A stretch of DNA of 64,000 nucleotides from Meloidogyne chitwoodi (lineage: Eukaryota > Nematoda > Chromadorea > Rhabditida > Meloidogynidae), in contig JACZZP010000007.1 of assembly GCA_015183035.1 (NCBI GenBank), positions 992,001 through 1,056,000 on the forward strand, written 5' to 3'. The notes under the pieces are model-generated. The model did no database searches, was not told where the DNA came from, and saw only the letters and a list, made by a program, of their open reading frames with translations. The position numbers were made by a program, and so were the translations under genes. This document shows positions 54,421 through 64,000 of the stretch, piece after piece. Within the stretch, counting starts at the first letter, position 1. Each line of letters begins with the position of its first letter.

Positions 54421-54913
54421 ATTAAAATTATTTCTTGCCTTTAAAATTGATATTATTTTTATCAAATTATTAAAATATTTAAAAGGCCTTTCTTTTAAAC
54501 CTAAAATTATCCATATCATTCTAATAATTTTTCTATCTTTTTGCCTTTAGTTTTTTCATTCTAATTTCCACCAAAAAGTTGCCTTATCGCAAATTATAAT
54601 TTTTTAAATTGTTATTAACTATTATTGTGATCACCTCTAAAATATAGTTGTGATGAATAAATTAAATATATAAAAATAAATCAGATAATTTTTTAAAATA
54701 CAATAATTTTTACTTAAAAATATAATTTTTATTCACATTAAAGGAATAATTTATACATTTTATGGGAGAAAGAGATCATAATCAAAAGCTAAATGCTATA
54801 AAGTTTTTTTCTCAAAATATGAATTTAAATGACAGACCTACTCTTTAAAAAGGAAAAAAGGAGATCAATCAGAATATGTACATTCTATTTTTTGAATTTA
54901 TTCTTTTGATAAT
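54421..54913. other. Convergent 3' region, AP-1 mu and RhoGEF
   Basis: A+T-rich 3' flanks of two convergent genes. No feature seen. Confidence 0.5.
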
Positions 54914-57900
54914 CTACAAATCAGGACTTTTTTCATTTTGTTGGTTGTTACTAGTAGCTATATTAGTACTGTTTGTGCTGCATTGTGATCTACCACTGGA
55001 GGAACGCCTTAAGCTTAGGCTATGATAAAGTGGTGTACATCTGAAAATTATTTTTAAAAAATCTCTAATTTAATTTTACCTTAGGGCATCCTTCAATTGA
55101 ATACATTCATAATTCTCAATTCCTTCTTGAAATTTTTCAAGCCAAATTTCCTTAAAAATTATTTTTTAAGTAAATTAATATTCCTTATTTAACCTTTTCA
55201 CGTTTATTGGAAGCCTGTAGAGTATAAATATTTAGTAGTTGATAATAACGCGTCAGATGCATAACAACAAAAGAATTATTTAGAGAGGCAACTAAAATTA
55301 AAATAATTTATAGAAAAAAATCAGAATTTAATAATAAATATACCACTATTTTGTTGTTGTATTTGCATATCTAATTGTGATTCTGTATCACAAAAAACAC
55401 AAGAATCTAAGGGAAGTGGCTGCCGATGAACAATAAAAATTTTATTTGCATTTAAAAGTCCATTTGTTGTACAATTTGTTGACGAAGAAATTGATGAAGT
55501 TAATCCACTGTTGCTATTTCTCTAAACAAAATTTTTTTATTAATTCAAAATATATAATTCTTGTATTAAAAAAAACCTTTGATTTTGTAGCAAATTTCTT
55601 AATTTTTGTAACAACAAACATGTCATTAAATAAAAAACAATAGCAATCTGATGTACGTCCATTTTCTAAATAAAAGATTATTTTTAATAAAATATTTAAT
55701 TTACCAATAAATTCTAAATGTCCCTCATGAAGTAATTTTCTACGAGGATGTGCAACAAAATTTTCACAAAATTGTTTTGATACTGCATTTTTTAGAAACT
55801 AAAATAAAAATATATTTATTTATTTTTAATAAAAATAAATCAAAAAATTATAGAAAATATTTACATCTGGAATATAAGCCTTTGGTTCAAGTTCAGTAAC
55901 AGATGGCCAAACAATTTGACGTTGAAGTTGTTGAAGACGTTCGAAATTATGTAACCATTGAACACTATCATCTATTGACCCTTAAAAAAGGAATTTAAAT
56001 TTTATTTAAAACTAAAATAAATTCTTACTTAAATTTTCATTCATTTGTTCTAATACTTTCTCAAGACTTTGTCTATCTTGTTGTGTTTCTGTATGTCGAA
56101 GAATTTCTCTATACATATAATTTTAAAATTATTATTTAAAATATATTTTTTAATTTTACTTTAATAAAATAGGTAAACGAGTTATTCGTTGAAGAGGAGA
56201 TATTAATAAATCTTCAAGTTGTAATCTTTCACATCGAGGATCACTTATACAAATCTAAATAAATAAATATTAATAATATTTTGTATTTTTTAAAAAGATT
56301 AAAATGTATTAAAAATTATTTAAAAATAAAACATCATTTGATTCATAAAATATTAAAAGAAAAATAATGAAGTTATTTGTAAGAATTTGTTATTTATTAT
56401 GGGTGGGGATTAAAAAATTGTTAAATAATAAACAAATATTTTTATTTTCTTTTAAAAAAAAATAAAAATTGTCTTAAATTCCCTAAGAATTAATTCCAAA
56501 ATAACCTAGTAGGATTATATAAATAAAATAAATGTAAAAAAAGTTTAAAAAAAGAACAATAAATTAAAAAAAAAAGTTGAACATTTACCCTTTCAAAATC
56601 AACAAATCTCTCTTCTTTTTGACGAATTATTCCCAAATATTCAATTGTTGCCTAAAATATTTATTTTATTTTTTAATATTTTTTTAATTTCTAACCCTAT
56701 AATTAATACAATAAGCCTGATATGCAGAAATTGTAGAAGGACCTTTAGAAAAACGTTTAAATAATTGTACAATCATTTGTGTTGTTTTATTAAATGGAGG
56801 GCCATCATTTTTTACATCACGGATAAGAGAAATAAATGAACGACAAAAACGACGGCTAATCTTTAAAAATTAAAAAGAAAATTTAAAAATTAAAAATCAA
56901 AATCTCACTCTAGATAATTGATCCAAATTACCAAAAAGTAAATCTGGTTCCACACCTAAAAGACATCCCTCAACTTGACATCTTTTTAAAGGTTCTTTGT
57001 AAACATTTCTTTCAAAAAATATTTTTAAATAATTTAAAAAAATAATTTAATACCTCAAAACTAGCAATTGTTTTGTTAAAAAGATTACTTCACTGTGGAA
57101 TAATTCCCAAACAGCCTTTAAACGGCGTTTATCACGTTCATTAAGTTGTTCATTTAAATTATTTGATTCAGAAGAACTGAAAAACATTTCTTCCCATTGA
57201 AGATTCTAATAATTTTAAAATATTTTTTGTTTTTTTAATATTTTTTACCATTAAATTCTCGAAATATGTTTCAGATTCACTGCTGCCTTCTCCACTTTCA
57301 CTATCTGTGCCAGTAGAGTGATATGGAGAAGAAGATATAGAATTAGCACCACTCCCATTTGAAGTAACTTCTAATGCTGCATGAACGTGTTTAACCATTT
57401 CACGAGATTTTGCACGATGTGACCATTCATACTATTTAAATATAAAAAAATAAATATAAATTAAATATTATATTTTCTAACCAATCTTCTTAATATCCAA
57501 GATGATCGACCCTTGCGGCAATCATTGGCTGTATTTTCTGCATAGAAATGTGGTGCAGCGAGTGTTGCACGTTGTAAATCTTTTTCAAATAAATAAAATA
57601 ATTTAATTTGAAATAAAGAAAATTTCTGAAAATAATTTCAAAAAATAAAAAAAAAGTGAACAAAATGCCAAAATAAATAAAAAAAACAAAATGCCAACAA
57701 TTATAAATAAATAAATAATTTAAATATTTATTTCATCATTACCAGCTAAAAGACCACTTCCTGAAGTAGTTACTGCTCTATTATAATAATGTAATTGTGG
57801 TGATTGTTTTCTTTCACTTTTTCTTCTTTTACCATTATTTTTATAATTATCATCTGTTGTTACTTTAACATGAGGAACAATAATAACATTATTATAACAT

Positions 57901-58324
57901 CCATTAGAACCTTCTCTATATTCTGTATTATTATTTATATGTTTTTCATTTTCATCATTTTCATCTTCATTTTCATCATAATAATCATCATGATCACTTA
58001 AAATTATATTTTAAAAAAATATAAAATTAAAAAAATTATTAACGATTCTCCTAATTCTCCTTTTTCATCTGGAATAAGAGCACAACGTCTATGTAATTGT
58101 TCTTTATTTGGATTAGAATCTTCTTGTTCTTCTTGTTGAGAATAATCTTCTCTTTTCATTTCTGACTCAGATATTATAATCTATTAATTAATTAATTAAT
58201 ATATTTATTTATTCATTACTTGATTATTTTGATTTAATAAATCTCCATGTAAAAAGAAAGCACCTCCATTATTTGATGAAGAAAATTTTGATGGAATTAC
58301 TGTAGTTAATGAGGGGGCAATCAT
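54914..58324 (-). CDS. DH-PH Rho guanine nucleotide exchange factor
   Basis: Activates Rho-family GTPases by releasing GDP. The start MIAPSLTTVIPSKFSS opens a disordered N-terminus rich in D, E, N and S (57730-58320). A short conserved patch KGRSSWILRRLYEWSHRAKS precedes a Ser/Gly-rich linker. The DH domain spans about 57120-55990 with AVWELFHSEVIFLTKQLLVL, FGNLDQLSRISRRFCRSFIS, AYQAYCINYRATIEYL and LLISPLQRITRLPILLREIL, the last being the GTPase-contact helix. The PH domain follows (KLLHEGHLEFIENGRTSDCY CFLFNDMFVVT, and EKEIWLEKFQEGI) and the chain ends NEKSPDL. The layout resembles PLEKHG5/6-type exchange factors; the exact orthologue is not fixed. Many introns. Confidence 0.82.
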
Positions 58325-61300
58325 TTTAAATTTTTTATAAAACTAAAAAAAATATTAAAATTTGGAAATAATTTAAATAAAAAAGTTAACAACTTTTCAC
58401 TTTTTAAAGGAAACATTATAAAAAATAAAGTAAATCTTATTTTGTTTATATTATTCAATTTTACGTAATTGATAAAGAACAAAAAAAAGAAGAAAAAGAT
58501 TAAATATCGTCATCCACCTTTTTTTTTAAATTTTAGACAAAATGTTCTGTGAACTTTAAATAAAATAAAAAAACTAAAATAGCTTTTATATAAATTAAAT
58601 AAATATTTTTTAAGTTAAAAGTTTAAAAAATAAAAGAAAAAAGTTTAAAAATGCTTCAATTTTATTAAATAAAAATTAAAAACTTTTTTTTTAAAGTAAA
58701 ATGTTTAAATATTTTAAATAAACTTAAATATTAAATTAAAATAATTATTTATAGAATCATTTTTTTATCTTTTTTTTTAATTTAAATATTATAATAAATC
58801 ATTAAAATTTTCCAAATGAGAATTTATTAGTATTTAACTAAGCTAATTTTTAAAATTAAAAATTAAATTATTATTAAATATTTTTATTAAAAATAATTAA
58901 CAAAATGTGAATAAATTAAATATAAAAAATTATAAAAATATTAAAGAAGCCAAAAAAAAAGAAAAAAATTTATTTTAAATATTAAATGCAAAAAAAAGAA
59001 TATATATTTATTTTAAGAAAATAAGTAAATTAATAAAACAATAAATAAATAAAAATAATTAAAAAGTAACCAAAACACTCCCTTTTTATATATTTATTCT
59101 CATAAATATTTAAATATTTATTTATTTATTTTTAATAAAATATTTAAAGGCCTAGAGAATGTCAAATTATTTGATATTAAATAATTATATTTTATATTAA
59201 AAGTCATTAAAAGTTTAAGGGAAAATTATTAAATAAAAAAATAAAATAATTTTTTAATTTATTTACCCAAAATTAAAAATATATTTTATAAAAATATTTT
59301 TTTTAAATTAAAAATTAAATAAATTTATTATAATTTTTTATTTTAACCAATATTTACCAAAAAGGCAATAAAATTAAAAAAAAAAGAAATTTAATCCGAC
59401 AAGAATGTTATAAAAATAAATTTTAACGAAAATTGCGGAAACGAATTAAAAAAAAATTTTATTTTTAAATACATATAAATTAAAAATTAAAAAAAATATT
59501 TTTAATGGATAAATAAAAATGATATTATTATTTATAAAAAATAGAAAAACTTAAATTATTATTATTTTAAGAGAGGTTATTATTTATTTATTTAATACTT
59601 TTAAATAAATAAATAATTTTAATAAAAATAATAACAACTTTAAAAAATAATATTTAATTATAATAATTATTTTTATTTAAATTTTTGTTATAATTTTAAT
59701 ATTGTAAAATGTCTTTATTTAATAAAATAATTTAATTACTATAAAAATTCTTTGGACTTTTTTTTTGTAATTAAAATAAATAATTAATTAATTAAAAAAT
59801 AAAAAAGGTTTTCGTGTTTAAAATCAATTATTATTATTAATTTAAATAAATTAATAATATTAAATTAAATATTTATGCTAATAAAAAATTAAAAAAGAAA
59901 ATATTGCAAATAAATATTTAATTTAAATAAAATCTTTTTTTTTAAAATTAAATATTTAAAAGATTTTCTTTTTTATTTATAAAATTAATTTAAAAAATAA
60001 GGAATTTAATAAAAATATTTAAAAATATAAAAAAGGCAACAAACACTTAAAATAATAAAAACTAAAAATAAATAAATAAATAAATATTTTCTCTCTTATT
60101 TAATTTATTAAATGAACAAATGACACACAAAAATGTAAAAAATTAAAAAAGAATTTTTTTATTTAATTTTTAAAATAAATAAATGTTTATTTTTAATTTT
60201 ATTTATTTTAAATTATAATTAAATAATATATTTATTTTAAAAATAAAAATATTAACAATTTTATTGAGAAAATAAAAATAAATTTGATAATAATTAAAAA
60301 TATAATAAATAAAATTAAATAAAAAAATATTCTCTTTTTTTCTACTTTTATATAAAAAATTAATAAAAAATAAAATAAAAAGTAGTAAAAAATATTAATT
60401 TAAATAAAAGTTATTTCAATTTTCTAATTCCTTACTATTTATTATTTAGAATAGAGGAGAAGGATAATAAAACAAAAAAAATAAAAAATGGAAGATAAGA
60501 AAATTAAAAAAATATTTTTTTTCAATTTGCCAACACTTCTCATCAGACAAAAAAATATTTTAACAGATTAAAATTTGCGGACAAAATTAATTAAATATTT
60601 TAATTAAAAAATGTGAGAAAAATCTGTCCGCAAAATAAAATAAAATAATTTTTTTATTTTTATTTAAAAAAGTATTCTCATGGGAAATGCATGTAAATGT
60701 GTAATATATTAGAGAATTAAAAAATAAAAAAAATAAAAAAGTATTGGAGCATTAAATAAAATAAATAAATAAAATAAAGGGTTATGTTTTGAATAAAAAT
60801 ATTTAAAATATTTAAATTAAAAAATATTTAAATTCTGTAAATAAATAAATAATAAATTAATTAATATTAAAAAAGAATATTTAAATTTATCCAGTAAGAG
60901 AATATATTAATTTAAAAAATAATTTTAAATAATTAATTAATTAATTAAATTTAATTAATTTAATTAATTAGAAAATTATATTCTATAAAAATCAAAGCTT
61001 TTAAATAATATAAAAAAATAATAAAATTTTATTTAAATATTTTGTTAGTCTGATAAAGTTCATAGATTATTAAAATTAGACATTTGGGAATTCTAAAAAT
61101 TGTTTTTTGGTTATTAATTATTTTTTGTTTTTTTTTCATTTTCTCTTTATTTTTAAAAAAATTAAATTATAATTTATATATATTTTTTTAATAATTATTT
61201 AATTAAAAATTAATTTAAAAATTAATTTAAAGTAATAATTAATTAATAAAATAAATATAATTAATTAATAAAATAAATATATTTATTTAATTATTTTAAA

Positions 61301-61500
61301 ATTGTTCAATTACCCAAGGGATAAGAATAAATAAATTAAAAATAATAATAATATTTAACAATAAAATATATTAAAAAATAATAATAATATAATTTCTTTT
61401 TAAAAAAAAAAAGCTATAAAAAATAATAATAATATAAAGCAAAAATTATAAACAAAATAAAATAAAATAATTTCTTTGACATATTTAATTCCTTTTAAAA
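58325..61500. other. 3.2 kb extremely A+T-rich intergenic region
   Basis: Upstream of the RhoGEF and downstream of the CDK. Nearly all A/T with TTTAAA, AATAAATA and TTAATTAA strings. An inverted repeat TTTGCGGACA/TGTCCGCAAA at 60574-60636 is the only notable structure. No gene was found on either strand. Confidence 0.6.
60574..60636. repeat. Short inverted repeat in A+T-rich DNA
   Basis: TTTGCGGACA near 60574 and TGTCCGCAAA near 60625 are perfect inverted copies about 40 bp apart. They stand out as the only G+C-bearing words for several hundred bases. Possibly the relic of a small element. Confidence 0.5.
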
Positions 61501-64000
61501 TTAAAAATAATTATTAGTATTATCAATTTGTTGAATTTTTGTTTCAAAATAATTATTTAATAATAAATTATTTTTATTTTTGTTATTCCATTTAAATAAA
61601 CAATTTTTAATTACAGAAAATACTGATTCTAAAATAAATTAATTTAAATTAATTTATATTTAAATAAAACCATTAGGTAATAAAGCATGTAATGTTTTTG
61701 GTAATTCATCAAAATATTTATGAAGCATAGCTCCCTCAGCAGATATTCGGTCAATTGGATTAAGCTATTTTTAATTAAATTAATTAAATAAATTAATTAA
61801 ATAAAATACTTGTAATAATTGTTTAATTAATTTTAATCCTTCATTTTCCAATTTATAAAATGTTGGTTGTATTGTTAATAATTCCTGTTCTATATAAGTA
61901 TTTGGAAATGTAAAAAGTGACCATTTAGGTAAATTAACACATTCTGGCCATAAATCTATTTTTGGAAGTCCACGAACAGAAAATATTTTATGACTTAAAT
62001 TAAATAATTTAATTAAATATTTTTTTAAATTAAATTCTAACAGTTGATCAGATACTTCATTAGCTCCAGGAAATAAAGCACAGCCACTACACATTTCACC
62101 AAAAATACATCCAACACCCCAAATATCTAAAGAAGTTGAATATACTGTTGAACCTAAAAGTACATCTGGTGGTCGATACCTTTAAAATAAATTAAATAAT
62201 TAAATAAATAATTATTTTAATGTAATTAATTAAATTAAATTAAGGTAAAGTTGGGTGGTTATATGAATAAATAGATAATATAAATATATTTTAAATTATA
62301 CTGATATTTTCTATATTTTATAAAAATATTATGTCTGTTTTAATTAATTAAAATTAAAAATAACCATAAAGTAACAACATCATGAGAATATGTTCTACTA
62401 GGAACTGATTTAGCTCTTGCTAATCCAAAATCTGCTAATTTAAGTTCACCTTCTATTGAAATTAATAAATTTTGAGGTTTTAAATCTCTTAAATTAAAAT
62501 ATTATTTTAATTAATTATTTATTTATTTACCTATGTAAAATTTTCCTTTCATGACAAAAAGCTAAGCCACGAAGTAATTGAAATAATAAAACTTTTATTT
62601 GTAATTGCTCTAAACCAGTTGGATAATAATTTTCCAAATATTTTGCAAGATCAGTTTTCTAATTAATTTATTATTATTTAATTTTTATTTAATTTCTAAA
62701 TTATTTACTAAAAAAAATAAATAAATATATCTTTTTTATTATATATTTATAATTAATTAATTAATTAATTAAAATTCTCTAAAAAATATATTTTGTCTAT
62801 CAAAATTAAATTAATAAAATAACCATATATTCAAATACAAGTATTAAAGCTTTTGGTTGTTGAATTATTATTTGATGTAAACGTACAATATTTGCATGTC
62901 TAAGTGCACGTAAAAGAGAAACTAAAATTTATTTAATTAATTTAATTAATTTATTTTTAATTTTAAATAATACTTTCACGTATAGCAGTAAATGGAAGTC
63001 CTTCTTGTTCTTGTAATTTAATTTCTTTTAAAGCAACAATTGACCCATCAATTCTATTTTCACTTTTCCAGACAGTCTTTAAATAAATTTAAAATAATTA
63101 ATTTATTTAAAAATTAAAAAATTAATTACAGCATAACTTCCTTCTCCTAACATTTCAATACGTTTAAAAACATCTAAAGAATTTCCATTACTTTTAAAAG
63201 AAGAATTGCCAGAAGATGCTGCAGGTGACTAAATAAATATTTTTAAAAATAGTTAAATTATTTTAAAATATACTTTATTATTTTCATCTTCAGTATTAGC
63301 ACATGAATAATAAGCTTCACTTTGTGGTGTTCGAAAACCTTTTTTAAAAAAATATTTAAATATTTAATTAATTAATTAACCCCAATAAGCAGGATGTACA
63401 TCATCAAAGAATGACATATTTCCAAACATTAAATTATTTTTTTCATCTCCATTGCTACAACAAGAATTTTTCTTTCCTTTAATAATAATTTCAGAAGAAT
63501 CCATTGGAATAGCATCAGAACACATTCTTTTAATTTAATTAAATTTTAAATAAATAAATAAATTAATTAATTAATTACGTATTTGATATACGCATTTGTT
63601 GATTTGCCCCGACAGATCGAGAACGTTTTTGTTGTTTTCTTCCAAATTTATTAATATTATCATCATTAATATATTTTTCATTAATTACAACTGTTTCTTC
63701 TGTTTTAATTTTATTATTTAAATATTTATTTTTAGAATTTGAACGCCAACGGCCCCATAAAAGAGCATTAACTAATCTTTAAAAAATAATAATTAATTGA
63801 AAATAAATAAAATTATTTTCAATTAATACATTTTTTAATTTTAATTTATTTTATTTAAATATTAAAAACACCTTTGACCTCCAGAAAAAGATTGTTTTCT
63901 TTTAGAATGTTTTCTTTGCCAATAATATATTTGTTGTTGTTCTGTTAATCCTTCTTTATTATTAAATGATTTAATAAAATCTTCATTTTGTTTAGGTTGA
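61501..64000 (-). CDS. CDK14: PFTAIRE-type cyclin-dependent kinase, 5' end cut by window edge
   Basis: Member of the CDK14/15 (PFTAIRE) group, whose relatives act with cyclin Y in Wnt and membrane-linked signalling. Minus-strand order: a long basic/polar N-terminus ([20 protein letters not shown] and [13 protein letters not shown]), then LGEGSYATVWKSE (ATP loop), IVALKEIKL (catalytic Lys), LPFTAIRES (cyclin-binding helix), [54 protein letters not shown], and the C-lobe to a stop at 61501-61503. PFTAIRE distinguishes it from PCTAIRE kinases. A 49-bp intron within the C-lobe (near 62000-62040) is itself open and extends a misleading frame. The start codon lies beyond 64000. Confidence 0.9.

Noticed and set aside
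61306..61322. Resemblance to the nematode spliced leader (CAATTACCCAAG)
   Set aside because: Only about 12 bases match, and no GAG-GT donor, Sm site or stem-loops follow, so it is not an SL RNA gene.

Overview
The window looks like nuclear DNA of a nematode, most likely a root-knot nematode (Meloidogyne or a close tylenchid). The reasons are very high A+T, many introns of roughly 35-60 bp that end in TTTTTAAAG or TTTTAG, AG acceptors placed just before start codons as expected for spliced-leader trans-splicing, and gene families whose protein matches are nematode-like. The genus is an inference. No bacterial gene, CRISPR array or virus was seen. Multi-exon gene coordinates below run from start codon to stop codon and include introns; exon joins were worked out by eye from GT-AG sites and reading frame.

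Layout, left half. After an A+T-rich left edge come a plus-strand globin (1242-2995), the NMD kinase SMG-1 (4667-12536) and NIPP1/PPP1R8 (13270-14821). A 3.4 kb gap (14822-18282) holds three different inverted-repeat elements. Three closely spaced plus-strand genes follow: a two-segment membrane protein with a 10-residue repeat, eIF3 subunit K (frame disturbed at its 5' end) and the pausing factor subunit NELF-C/D. Next are a hexokinase with a TATA box and the Arp2/3 subunit ARPC1, one of whose introns carries a decayed Merlin-type DNA transposon.

Layout, right half. Glutaryl-CoA dehydrogenase lies on the minus strand and has a 4.6 kb intron that contains a complete plus-strand gene for the ciliary protein meckelin (TMEM67). 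An ABHD4/5-type hydrolase follows on the minus strand with an elongator tRNA-Met inside one intron. A secreted two-DOMON protein (plus) and AP-3 beta (minus) converge. Between AP-3 beta and AP-1 mu is a 1.66 kb inverted-repeat transposon filled with a GC-rich minisatellite and containing a second small hAT-like element. A DH-PH RhoGEF and the 3' part of a PFTAIRE-type CDK (both minus) end the window, separated by 3.2 kb of extremely A+T-rich DNA.

Most genes are housekeeping: mRNA surveillance, splicing/phosphatase targeting, translation initiation, transcription pausing, glycolysis, actin nucleation, lysine/tryptophan breakdown, lipid metabolism and vesicle coats. They do not form one pathway. 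The most unusual points are the meckelin-in-GCDH nesting, a NELF subunit in a nematode, the duplicated intron-exon module with its recent repeat expansion, and the layered transposon with the minisatellite at 50688-52346.
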